In this document: positions 41,301 through 51,900 of the stretch, one piece after another
Numbering within the stretch: position 1 is the stretch's first letter
Layout of the letters: every line of letters begins with the position of its first letter
From: Taenia hydatigena
Taxonomy: Eukaryota > Platyhelminthes > Cestoda > Cyclophyllidea > Taeniidae
Assembly (NCBI GenBank): GCA_036345935.2
Contig: JADWOT020000003.1
Coordinates: 21,780,509 to 21,844,508, forward strand
Reading direction: 5' to 3'
Length of the DNA stretch: 64,000 nt
Translations under genes and position numbers: made by a program
The notes under the pieces: generated by a model
The model's input: the letters and a program-made list of their open reading frames with translations, nothing else
What the model was told of the DNA's origin: nothing
The model's database searches: none

Positions 41301-42094
41301 TATAATACTCTGTTTGTTTGGACTACCGGTTTTGGTGAGGGTTACAGGGGTGGTCATATTGCCCTAGCTACGTAGGCTGGCCTCCTGGCCATGCCAGCAG
41401 CTCACTTTCCCCTGTCTATCAAATGTATATATTCTACTCTAGCATTCTGCCTTTTTTTGCCTCCAAGGTACCTTGAGACGCTACTTTGGTGATCGACAAA
41501 AGCAAAACCGACCCTATAGGGTGTCTATCTCTATCTCTGCCACCTGTAGTATATTGCAGCGGCGCGAAATAAGTGCATGTGCTACGGATGGGAGTATCCC
41601 TGACATCTCATATCAGAAGGGCTAAGAACGACGTCCGCCTTTGGTATCTACCTCTATTCCGTGCTCTACGAGAAAGCTATTAACAATTGAAACAATACTA
41701 GCCATTGACCACCTGGAAAGGAGCCGGACGAAGCTTCAAGTCCATTCGAAATGCCAAGAGAGCTTACTGACGTTGGTGTCAAGCACCGCCTCAATGGCGT
41801 CGAATGTCGGCGATTGGCATGGTTAGCTCGTGAGTGCTTCTTGCAGCGTTGATTACGACGTTGCGATGGCTGACGCGGTAGGCCTACCAAGGGGTGCGCC
41901 GGAAACGACGCTTGAATGAGGAGAGAGGCAATGTAATACTTGGCTTGTTTCAACTACCGGTCTCGGTGGGCATCACAGAGGTGGCCTCTGGGCTATGCCA
42001 GTAGCACATTCCCTTCTGTCAGTTTTATATATATATATATTCTATCCTAGTATTCTGCCTTCTTTTGCCTTCAAGGAAGCCTCGGGTCGCTACA
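41301..42094 (+). mobile_element. TRIM-like non-autonomous LTR retrotransposon, copy 2
   Basis: The 5' LTR is about 41301-41485 (TATAATACTCTGTTTG to GAGACGCTACT, terminal bases mutated), followed by TTGGTGATCG in the primer-binding position. The interior aligns with copy 1 (e.g. agtgcatgtgctacggatgg, gacgttggtgtcaagc, gcctcaatggcgtcgaatg). A purine tract (GAATGAGGAGAGAGGCAA) precedes the 3' LTR at 41932-42094 (TGTAATACTTGGC to GGGTCGCTACA). It is about 794 bp in total. The two LTRs differ at many positions, so it is not a recent insertion. No coding capacity. Confidence 0.82.
41932..42094 (+). repeat. 3' LTR of TRIM copy 2
   Basis: 163 bp with TG...CA ends; contains a (TA)n microsatellite at 42027-42041 where the other LTRs have a shorter TATA-like stretch. 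Confidence 0.78.
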
Positions 42095-43172
42095 GGTACA
42101 ATATCAACTGATTCTGGGAGTTAAACAAACAGCTAACGTGTTACATAATAATAGGGTTTATTATACTTGTGATCGATTTTTTTGTGTTCTGATCGAAAGC
42201 TATCAAAAAGAAAGTAATTTTAGAATCGAGCACTCTTGCCCGCAATACTTCGGTACGTACACCTGATTTTCGGTCGGTGAGTAAGCGTGATAGCCATTTG
42301 AATTCCTTCATTTTAAGTTTGGTTTGTGAGCCAGATTATCTTTCAGATCTAGTGGGGCGGCTAAGAAATTGGTGATGTTGAAGTCAAATATGTCCCCAGT
42401 TACATAGACATTCAATTATTAAAGCTGTTGACCCATGAAAGTTTTCTTTCATCGCTGACTACTTTGCGATTGCTAAATTAAGAATGCGCTAATTGTTATG
42501 CCTAAAAGAGGAGAAAAACTATGCAATATGCCATTATTTGTTAAGCTCTTGTTTTCAGTTACGGTCACTTGGGTGACCATATAAACCACGGCGCTAGCCT
42601 TATTTTCTTTCTTTTTGCCGAAAAAACCCATTTTTGTACAGGCAGTATTTCTAATTTTTCCCTCAGTTTGGTCTCAAGGCGTTGTGGTAAGGTAGTATGA
42701 TTAATCGCAATAATTTCATTCACAATATATTGTATTCATCTTCGATCCTATTTAGCCATTGTCCTAAATGCTGCATTTAATAGATTTTCATTTTAATATT
42801 GTGATTACTGTTGATGCCTATTAGCCTTTAAAGTGTTTATAGCACTCAATTTATAGTTGTCTTTTGCGCGGCAAGTAAGGTTCCCTTCTGCGCCCCAGCT
42901 ATCCAGGCTTGCTAGTTGTTTCTGGTTTCATTAAAGAGCACGAATAAAATTTTGCTGTTATTATTGTTTCGAAGGCTTTGGTAATAGGTGTAAGGTTGCC
43001 TCTTAAATATTTAATTTACCTGGTCTTTTGAGACTTTAGTGAGTTGCGTAATTACTGGCCTACGTTTTTTTGTGTAGCTTATAATAACTAACCCTTTAGT
43101 GGTTTTCTTATGGTTGTCTGCATTTTTAGGTAGCGTACTTCTGCCTACACTGTTTGTCTACCAGAGGAGCTG
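42095..43172. other. Intergenic sequence upstream of the CNK gene
   Basis: No conserved open frame. A pyrimidine-rich stretch ends in a splice-acceptor-like TCTACCAG at 43157-43164, eight bases before the CNK start codon. Confidence 0.45.
43157..43164 (+). promoter_or_regulatory. Splice-acceptor-like site just upstream of the CNK start
   Basis: TCTACCAG preceded by a pyrimidine-rich stretch, eight bases before ATG 43173. Could accept a 5' untranslated exon or a trans-spliced leader. Confidence 0.4.
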
Positions 43173-46100
43173 ATGACAAATCAGGACAATCTTCCACCCT
43201 CCTACACCACCTGGTCGAATGCTCAGGTCGTTGCCTGGGCCGAAGGTGTGGGCTCATTCTTTCAGCCCTACCTTGCTGCCCTTCGTACATCTAACGTACG
43301 TGGACAGTGGCTCTCCTGTCTCTCTGACTCCGACCTCCGATCCATCGGTGTCACCAAAATAGGTGATCTCCGGAGCATTCAAACTACTGTGTCTCGTCTC
43401 ATAAAGGATTACGCTGACTTGGAGGTAGAGAATATGCAGAGCCTTCTTTTTAGCGTTGTTTGTGTTACCGGTCAATTTGCCGCTCTCTTGAAACGCGCTC
43501 GCTTTCAGGAGGCCTTTACCCAAGCTGCAGACGAATTGGAGCACCAATTGGTAAAGTGCCTTCTTCGTCTCGGTTTTGTGGTAAAGAAAGCGGCTTCCTG
43601 GCTTGAAAGAGGCCCTTTTTCACTAATCTCGAGACTAGCTGCGCTTCGTGGGGTCATGTTACAGCATACGGTGGATCTGAACACTGTCCTTCAATCAGCG
43701 TTAAAAAATTCGAGTCTTTTAACCTACATAAACGCGATGCTGGAGCTGACTCGGGGATTGAGAGATCAGCTGGAGGTGGTGATCCATGATTGTGATGACT
43801 CTCTCCTACTAACTCCCTGTACAGTTGAACATGTCTCCCTGAGAAAGGGCGAACGTGAAAGTTATGTAAGCATATCTTTTTGTTCTTACATTGTTTTGGT
43901 TTAGGGATTTACATTCTGCACTAATGATTGCAACGTTCACATAATCCAATCATTGGACTCGGATGTGAGTTTTCTTTTAGCTAATTTGCCACAAAACTTG
44001 GGAATTTTTTGTGAGGTTGCCTGTTTCCTTTGTAGCTGCAAGCGCCAGCTTTTTACTGTGGACGGATAGCGAGGGACGATGAGATAATCGAAGTCAATCA
44101 TCAACTTGTAGTAAGTGTGCACCTTCTCCCCTTTTTAAAAGTGGCTTTATAGATAGGTACTTCATCGTAATTATGGATTAGACCTAGTGTGCTGCAGAGG
44201 GCCCTTTTAAATGGCCTTAGCAGTGTCTCAAGATGTTCATTTCCACTACTGTGAAATATGCCTCTTTGCCGTTTAAGTACAGGCGTCTAATGAGTAATTG
44301 TATCACTTCGGTAAACTTTATTCTTTAAAGCATGAATTAACGCTATGAATAAAGTCATCTTCAAAAATTCACAGACTTCTAATTTCGAAAATGGAGTGAA
44401 AGTTTCAGCCAAAGATGCCAGAGAACAAGCAAACCCTGATGCATTATTTGAATTTCAAACCTTTAGTCAGGTTACTTAGTCACCTCCACTCCGTTACAGG
44501 TTCGATATCCTATCATTCCACATAACTTGGTTGGGAGTGAAGTGTCATCGTAGTGACCAAGGTGGCAATTTAATCGTTGATTTATTCTCAGTCCCCCTTC
44601 TCCCGTCTCCACGCAGCTGGGTTGGGAACACAGTGCCGTGGTGCGGTTAATTCAACAGAGCACTCGCCGCCTGGATCTGCGGGTGCGCAAACGACCCGCA
44701 CATTGCACTGACTACTTTTCGGTCAACTCGCGACGCCAGCGCATGCAGCTTATGGCCAAGGCACTGCGACCCCTTACCGCCGAACCGCAGCACTCTAGGC
44801 GGGTTTTTCTTGGTTTTACCAGACGTAATTCTTGATAAGTCTCGTTATTCGTTCTTATAACTGTTAGTTTCAGGCTCTGGTGATGGAATAAGGGAAGGCA
44901 GACTCCACAAAAAAAATATTTCGCCGCTGCGAAAAGTGCATCAGATATTGGCTAATTTTGCGAATATGATGTCAGCAAAAACCCAATAAGTTAATTATTA
45001 TTAGTTGATTCCGTCAGAGACATTGCCGGAGCCATTTTGAGGTGATATGCTTGCCTCTTCCTTATGATTTTAACTGCTTCTACTGCAATTTTTTGTGACA
45101 CTGTTACTTTTGCACACAGACGTTCGGACTTTCTGCGTAATCGTACACCCAAACGGCGAACGCAACCACTTTCGAACCCAGCGAACCCTTCTACTTCTTC
45201 CGCCGTCAACATCACTGCGAATATCTCTCACGAAGAGAAGGAGGAGGAAGTAGAGTTGGCGGAGGCAGCGGCGTTGGAGAAGACGCTGGCAAAAGTTGAG
45301 TTGGAATCCACCACCACAGAGGACCGTCTCAAACCCCCCACTTCTCTCTCAAGGTCCCACAGTCGTCCTCGCCAAGAGCGTTACTGTCAAACTCTCCAGC
45401 CGTCTACCTTCCCCTCCTCTGCCTCCACCCGCGATCATACTAAGACATCTGAACCACCCCTACCACCATCACCAAACGAATGCGAGTCCCATGCTCTGGC
45501 TAGATCCCCGTTTGAAATCACTACTGCACCGCCGCATGCGAACAGACGCCGCCCCGTTACTCTCGGTTCACTGGACGATTTCTCTGCTGGATCCGGCGCA
45601 GCAGCCTCTGCATCCTCTACACCGCCTTCTAGTTTGAGCCTCACCAGAGCTAAAAACAACTGCCAGGGCTGGCTGTGGCTTAAAAAGCGCACCTCTACAT
45701 CTTTTGGAAACCGCTACGTCAAGCGGTGGTGTGTATTTAAGCACAATACTCTCTACTACTACCGCAACCAAGAAGAAGAGAATGCGGAGGGTCTCATCCC
45801 TCTCCATGGGTTTACGATCTCGCCGGTGGCAACAGAGAGTGGACGATCTGGAAGGTACCCGTTTCGAGTGTACAACGAATGGACGCGGTTCGTGTTTGCC
45901 GCAGATAGTGAGGTCGCTCGCACCCGGTGGATGAATATGCTTGGCTTGGCGGCGATAGGTCAGTCGGCTTGTCTGTGGACATCGCCTATTGGCGGATTTT
46001 ATCCCGGCTACCTTCTCGCACCACCGGGGACTGCGACAGCAGTTGAGAAGGAAGTGGTAGGGATCAGTCCGAGGCTGTTGGAGCCGCCGAGGCCGCACAC

Positions 46101-46995
46101 TTCGGGGGGAGAAAACTTGTTACGTGGGCAACCGGTGGTGAGTTTAGCTATGATTTTCAACTGCATCTTGACATTAATTTTTGATCCTTTTCTGTACCAA
46201 AAGCAGGAGAAGCTTATAGCTCACCCATGCTTAAAGTCCTCTTATATTTTTTAAGTTTACAACGACAACTGTACGCGTAATATCGCAATAACGTTAATCA
46301 CGGTGTTATCAGCCTTATTTAGTCCTATGAATGCGCTTCATTGCCGGTTATAGACTATCCACCGATGCTCTTCAAGCCTAAACGTGCCCTCGTCTTCGGG
46401 GTTGCATCGGGCACCTCTTGATACCGGCTCACTGTCAAGTTGTCACGGTAAATCCGGACCAAATAACCACCACAAACAACATCCCCATCGCCGCTTCCTT
46501 TCCGTTAGCGCCTCTTGTCTGGTCAGCGACTCAACCAACTCCACTGACGAAGAAGCAGAAATCAGCAAAAAACGTTTGGGTGTAGAAGAAGCGGAAGGGA
46601 GTTCCTCACCAGCGAACCAATCACCGTGCCGCTTGATACGCCGCGCTGCGATGATTCGTCGTCGGCGTGTGCGCCGCCTCACTGAAGGCTCTATCTCGCC
46701 TTCGGTGTTTCTTACCTCCCCACCGATACTGATACGAGCTCACCACTCATCTGGATGGATGTCTCTCTCCTCTGAGACCGTGGTGATGGCTTCGGGACTT
46801 TTGGGAGAACAGCAGCCACAGACTCAGGATCAGCAGCATTTACATTCCATGGGCACTAGCAGTGGAGGAGACGAGGGCGAGGGCGGTAGTGAAGGCGGTA
46901 GTCTGCTGCTTCTGCAGAATCCCAATCAGCTTTCACCTGCGTGCTCACCATCCAGTCGATCCTCAGGATCGCCTGAACAGGTCTTTTCATCGTGA
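43173..46995 (+). CDS. Connector enhancer of KSR (CNK) scaffold protein: SAM, CRIC, PDZ and PH domains
   Basis: Scaffold that links Ras to Raf/KSR at the plasma membrane in animals. Exons: 43173-43865, 43905-43964, 44036-44110, 44617-44824, ~45182-46137 (or from 45120), 46354-46995; about 877 residues. Exon 1 holds an N-terminal SAM domain (YTTWSNAQVVAWAEGVG ... DLRSIGVTKIGDLRSI, residues ~10-75) followed by the CRIC helices (ASWLERGPFSLISRLAALRG). Exons 2-4 form a PDZ domain (CGRIARDDEIIEVNHQLV, then GWEHSAVVRLIQQ). After a low-complexity linker, a PH domain (GWLWLKKRT, RYVKRWCVFKHNTLYYYR, AEGLIPLHGFTI, FVFAADSEVARTRWMNMLG) lies near residues 505-605. The tail is Ser-rich and ends SPEQVFSS. 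SAM-CRIC-PDZ-PH order is diagnostic of CNK. The exon 4/5 junction is uncertain: start 45182 is phase-consistent with donor 44824, whereas 45120 would need a different donor. Confidence 0.87.
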
Positions 46996-47804
46996 TGTTG
47001 TTCGTTTCAATGGTGGTAGTGACGTCGTTTCGACTGATAAATGTGCATCTTTTTAATGCTGTCAGTGTCCTGATTGGAATGAGAAAGAGTATTGATGCTT
47101 GGGGAGGAGGGATAGAGGCGGAAATGAGGTAATTCACTATGATGAAGGTGGCATACACCGTAAACTACTGTCTTTTTCAAGTACTAGCCGGAACTTCATG
47201 GATTATTTTGGATTGTTGAAGATGTTTATTCAAACACTTAGCAACATAAAAAATGCGAGGAATCTGTGGGGGGTGCGAGTGGGTAATTAGAAGACAATGA
47301 GATGCAAGGCTAGGATTATAGGACGCATGAATTTGTAGGGGATCTCGCGGTGGGGAAGGTATCGTATGGCACGTGCCACGGCAAGGGCTACCGGGAACTC
47401 AATTTCACACCCCCTACATTCCACCTTCCAACAAGTCCATTGCACGTCTAAATAAGTGCTGGAACGATGGATTAACTTTCGAGACTTAAGAAAAGCAAGA
47501 CGAAGAATTGGAACGTCAAAGCATTGTGGCTATGTAATGCATAATTGTTTACATAGGCCGTTGAGGTGACAAACGGTCAGATTATATTCTATTCTTAGGG
47601 GAACGTGGCGTCTAAAGATCTATGAAGAGTGAAATAAGCATGCATTAGACGTCAGCAAAACTTGAGAGCACTGGCATGGTCCGGAGGCCAGCCTACCCGA
47701 CAGAAGCACTATGGCGGAGCACCTAAGAGGCCCCTTTACAGGAACCGAGACAAACAAATAAACACCGTATTGCAGAGGAGCCGGAGGAGATCCTACATGT
47801 CTTT
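46996..47804. other. 3' flank of CNK
   Basis: No conserved frame. A canonical AATAAA occurs at 47757-47762, far (about 760 bp) beyond the CNK stop and just before an LTR, so its use is doubtful. An alternative CNK donor-like CAG|GTCTTT at 46980 lies 15 bases before the stop. Confidence 0.35.
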
Positions 47805-48160
47805 CGTAATGCTTTGTTTGTCTGAACTTCCGGTTTCGGTGAGGATCACAGGGGTGGCCATATTGCCCTAGCCACGTAGGCCGGACACCGAGCCATGCCT
47901 GTAGTACTTTGTTTGTTGGAACTACCGGTTTCGGTCAATGTCATAGAGGTGGCCGCAGTGCCCTAGCTGCATAGGCTGGCTGCCGGGCCATGCCAGCAGC
48001 TTAGTTCCCCCTGTCCGTTGGCATTCTGCCTTTTTTTGCCTCCGAGGGAGCCTCGGGACGCTACAATACCAGCAGCTCGTTTCCTTCTGTCTGGTGAATA
48101 TATGTGCTCGACCCTAGTATTCTACCTTTTTAATTTTCAAGATAGCCTCAAGATGCTGTA
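47805..48160 (+). repeat. TRIM-family LTR split by a nested LTR
   Basis: An LTR begins about 47805 (CGTAATGCTTTGTTTG), runs to ...gccatgcc at 47899, is interrupted by another LTR, and resumes at 48066 (ataccagcagctcg) to end at 48160 (AGATGCTGTA). The two halves together give a normal full-length LTR of the family. No flanking interior or second LTR is visible, so it is probably a solo LTR. Confidence 0.75.
47900..48065 (+). mobile_element. Nested solo LTR with 5-bp target-site duplication
   Basis: 166 bp from TGTAGTACTTTG to GGGACGCTACA, complete with TG...CA ends. Flanked by ATGCC (47895-47899) and ATACC (48066-48070), a 5-bp duplication with one mismatch. It sits inside an older LTR of the same family. 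No primer site or interior follows it, which fits loss of the interior by LTR-LTR recombination. Confidence 0.8.
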
Positions 48161-48911
48161 TCTTTAATACCGCAATTCTTTCCATCTGCTTAAATTTAAA
48201 ATTGCGCTGTATTCATTATAACATAGAAATGTGACAGGTTATTTTAAACGCTAATATCATTACACAAATCACGGGCGTGAGGACAAAATGCGTCAGAGGT
48301 AGTAATATTCTAGATAACTAAAGCTTAAAGGCGCACAAAATTGAATCTAGAATAGTATTTCGATGTCTGCAAACATTAATAAGCAACGTCAAAAGTGCTG
48401 CTATCACTCTGAGTGTTATCTTTTGAGTTTATGGCTAGCAGCACATTTCTGGTCCCTTAAATGAAAAACTTGTGTGTTATGGAGTGGTTTACTACTGTTG
48501 GTGGGTTCTAAAATGTGTCACTATTACGTTATGAATAGGCTTGTTTGCATCGTTCACTTATGTGTACATGAAGAGCGCGGCGGCTCGAATACTTTTACTG
48601 CCAACCCGGTTGGTCGTTTCGGGTAATGTCTTTCATTTTTCATCAATGATAGCGCTTTTTTAATTAGACGTTCGTAGCTCGTCAGATATTTACATGTTCT
48701 GCGGTATTTTGAGTTGCGCATGTGTTCTCATGCTCCTTAAAACTTGCATTTTATGAAAATTTAGACGCAACAGGTTCATCTTACTTTGGTAGACATACTG
48801 ATCTTGACTCGTGCGATGCCAAAAATAGGATCTGAAAGCCCAGCCAATAGAAATAAAGGATTCTATCTTAATGATGGAATTGTCGGTTGGTACGTCATCG
48901 ATTTTTAACTA
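48161..48911. other. Sequence between the LTR and the STIL-like gene
   Basis: No recognisable gene. The first part of the STIL N-terminal domain is not accounted for by the first exon I can define, so a small 5' exon could lie here; I could not locate it. Confidence 0.35.
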
Positions 48912-51900
48912 ATGCCTAAATTAAGCAAAATTTCTATCGTAATGTCATTGAGATCTCTGACTGATGCTGCCTCCTTTTTCACAAGTTGCCCTCTTGAAAT
49001 CATCGAGGCATCTTTTCTTGGAAAATTTAAAATATTTTCGGACAATAAAGTCGAGATTTTTATCCATAAATTTGAATCCCCAGAGTTTGTTGGACGTCCG
49101 CCTCTTGAAGCTTCGGAAATCGCCATACCACTTTTCGTAAGTTGATTTGTTTAGTTTTGCAATGCTCATTTACCTTAAAAGCTGGCGCTTTGTATATTGG
49201 TTTTTTAGCTACTTCGCGGACCCCAAACGAGCATACTTTCCGCCGATTCCTTTTCAAGGCGCGTCGCAGAGTTGTGGAATGGAATTTCCTATCAAAACGG
49301 CTTTCCATTTCGTTTCTCAGATTTCGTTTTTTTGTGGTCTATAGCCGGATTTCATGCCAAAGGTGGCAAGAAATTGGAAGTTACCTGGATTACCTTTAAT
49401 TCAATCATTCCGAATATTTCTCCTGGACTGCAGAAAATTAAGAGTTATCCCTTCGATAGCGATTGCTTCCGCCATTGCCTGCAAACAAACGCCAAAAATT
49501 CAAAGTTTGATCACTTTCAGCGCGTTGATTTTGGCAGCACACATCAGGATTTTCGCTTCGGGTGAGTCACCTTTAAGGAAACTCGGTTTTCGATGGATAG
49601 GGAGAGGCAAATGTTTGCTCTAATGCGCTTTAGGTTCTTTTTAATGGATCCCTCAGGATGTCTCGTGCCATATTTAGACGGGGATAGAGTTATTCAAGCC
49701 ACTCGACCTGCTGGCGTGTACGTAATTTGATGTGTACAGCACTCAAGGCCGTGCAAAATTATTAAATTGACGGCTCCTGCCTTCTCTCTAGGTGGTGTAC
49801 AGGAGTACTGGACGAGAGTCAGAGCACAGTCACTGCGCCCATCACCTTCCACACCTGGTTATCCGTACTCCGTTATGCGTTTGCATCTAGAGGTCAGCGT
49901 GTTTTCTGCACCTCGCCAGTGCTGGCTGTGCACAGTGCTGTGAGTAACAGCATCTCCTTCTACTCTATCCGCTGCGACGGCGTGGACTCTCCGCGCTCTC
50001 CCTGTATTGAGTTTCCATCTTCTGCGTCGACGGGTTACACTTATGCTAGCAGGGTGTGTTGATTCGAACTGGTTGTTTTTTGCTCTATAATCGAATGAAT
50101 GGGAACTAATATTGGGTTCTAAAATGAATTCGCTGTTTTGTGGAGAAGCGAAAAATTCTAGTTCTTCTCATATACTACCTAGATTGCACTAACTTTTCAT
50201 TTCTCACCACTGGGTAACTGCCTCTTCATATTTTTTTCAGCTTAGTTTTCACATGTTTACCGGCTTTGAGGACTTCAAATCTCGCTCCCTACGAGTCTCC
50301 TCGCAGCGTGTTGTCGTGCACATGACCAATCTCAGTCCCATACACCTTCCTAACGAAATGGCTCTTGCGGACTACGGCAAGATGCTTGGAGCTGTGGTTC
50401 GCTTGTCTGCTGATCTCGACTGTCAGCTGATACGAGGACCCTCTCCTGCTCTAGAGATGGCTTTAGCCAGTAGGAAGTCGTCTCTTATTCAATCGAAGCA
50501 GAATGGCAGGCCTGTGTGAGTTTTTTTGATAGTTGAGTCTGAAAGCCAGATTCATTCAATTCTCGTGATATCTGCCATCTTGGCTTGGAAGGTTTCGGAT
50601 TTGTTTGATAATGAATTTAAAGTTAGATCGCCACGCTTAAAAGTCTTTTCAGCACTTTATTTTTGCCACCTCATCACCCTTTAGGTCGTAATGGCTAGCT
50701 CCTTTTTATGATCTCCAACACATCACCACGCCTTCGCAACTTCAAATCAATTTTTGCAACTTGCATTCCCAGTATGTTGAGAATCCATTTATGCAACTTA
50801 AGACTGTTATGGGTTTGGATCATGGATAGACCCAGCACTTTCACACAACCAGTTTGCATCCTATTTTGTTTTTTTTTCTTGAGGAACTTCCAAGTCTCTC
50901 TTGCGTGATTGTGGCAATGGAAACTAGGCGTCAGGGTGGTCTGCGAATGCCATAGCAATAAAGCTAAAGGGGAATTTTTTACTTTACTCAGATTGCATCT
51001 CTATGAGAGGTAGCAACACCTTTACACTGAATCCGGTTGCAAAGAAAAATTTGTGTCTCTGCAACATCTTTTGTCCACGATATCCAGTGTGTGACGAAAC
51101 ACTGTTCCTTCTGCCTATATAATATGTGCTTGGCTTTCATCGCCACCTTCATCTGAGGCGATTGTGACAAGCATCGTTTTGAGAAGTAAGGATCACAAAA
51201 CGATTAAGAAATCTGGTTGATGGCATTTTTGCCTTTCCACAACTTTTAACTTATCTTCATTATTATTGGGTCCCCTTGAAGCATCATTAAATTTGTCCTA
51301 AAAAGGTTAGACTGTCTTCATTTCCTCCTCCTCCTCTCCTTACATACCGCCAGAGTTGACCCAATTTAAGTGAATTTTTGTCAAAAGACTAGGAATGAGG
51401 ATGGTGCCACCAGAATCGCATCAGGAAGTGGCATAGTGGAAATAGATTGCTTGTAGTTGAGACCAGTCATAGAGTAAAATTTGTCTGCTCCCACAATTTA
51501 CTCACTCATTTCTCACAAGTTCACCTACTGTGTTATTCGGGTTTTTTCCCATCCCATGATTGTCTTTAAAAATAAAGTGCTAGCTCCACTTCAAAACCAA
51601 TGAGCCGAAATTGAGTCCATTTTATGGGAACTATTTCATTTCATTTTGTGAAACCTTCTCTTGGCACTTCAACAGCACACGGAAAAATTATTACAGCACA
51701 GTACATGGGCATGCATCGTTTTGCGAATGGATGGTTTAGCATTCACAGAACATAACACAGTCGCCGGTTTTTATGCGTAACCCTAAAATGATCTCCACTG
51801 ATGGTTCTTGCAGCAAGCGCTCCGTCAAATTTCACTTACCCAAATCCAAGGACACCACTCACCCTCCGTTTCCCCACCCGTCTGCGGTGACAGGTTTCGA

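Noticed and set aside
49147..49623. Alternative plus-strand frames (e.g. 49147-49344 and 49354-49623) that looked like a membrane protein
   Set aside because: Joining them to the next exon at 49634 meets a stop, while the frame running through 49209-49561 joins in phase and matches the STIL N-terminal domain.
48912..50515. A separate OB-fold (POT1-like) telomere gene
   Set aside because: Early impression from strand-rich segments. The blocks WLSVLRYAF...QRVF and SIRCDG align with the vertebrate STIL N-terminal domain, and the exons join in phase with the downstream STAN-motif exons.
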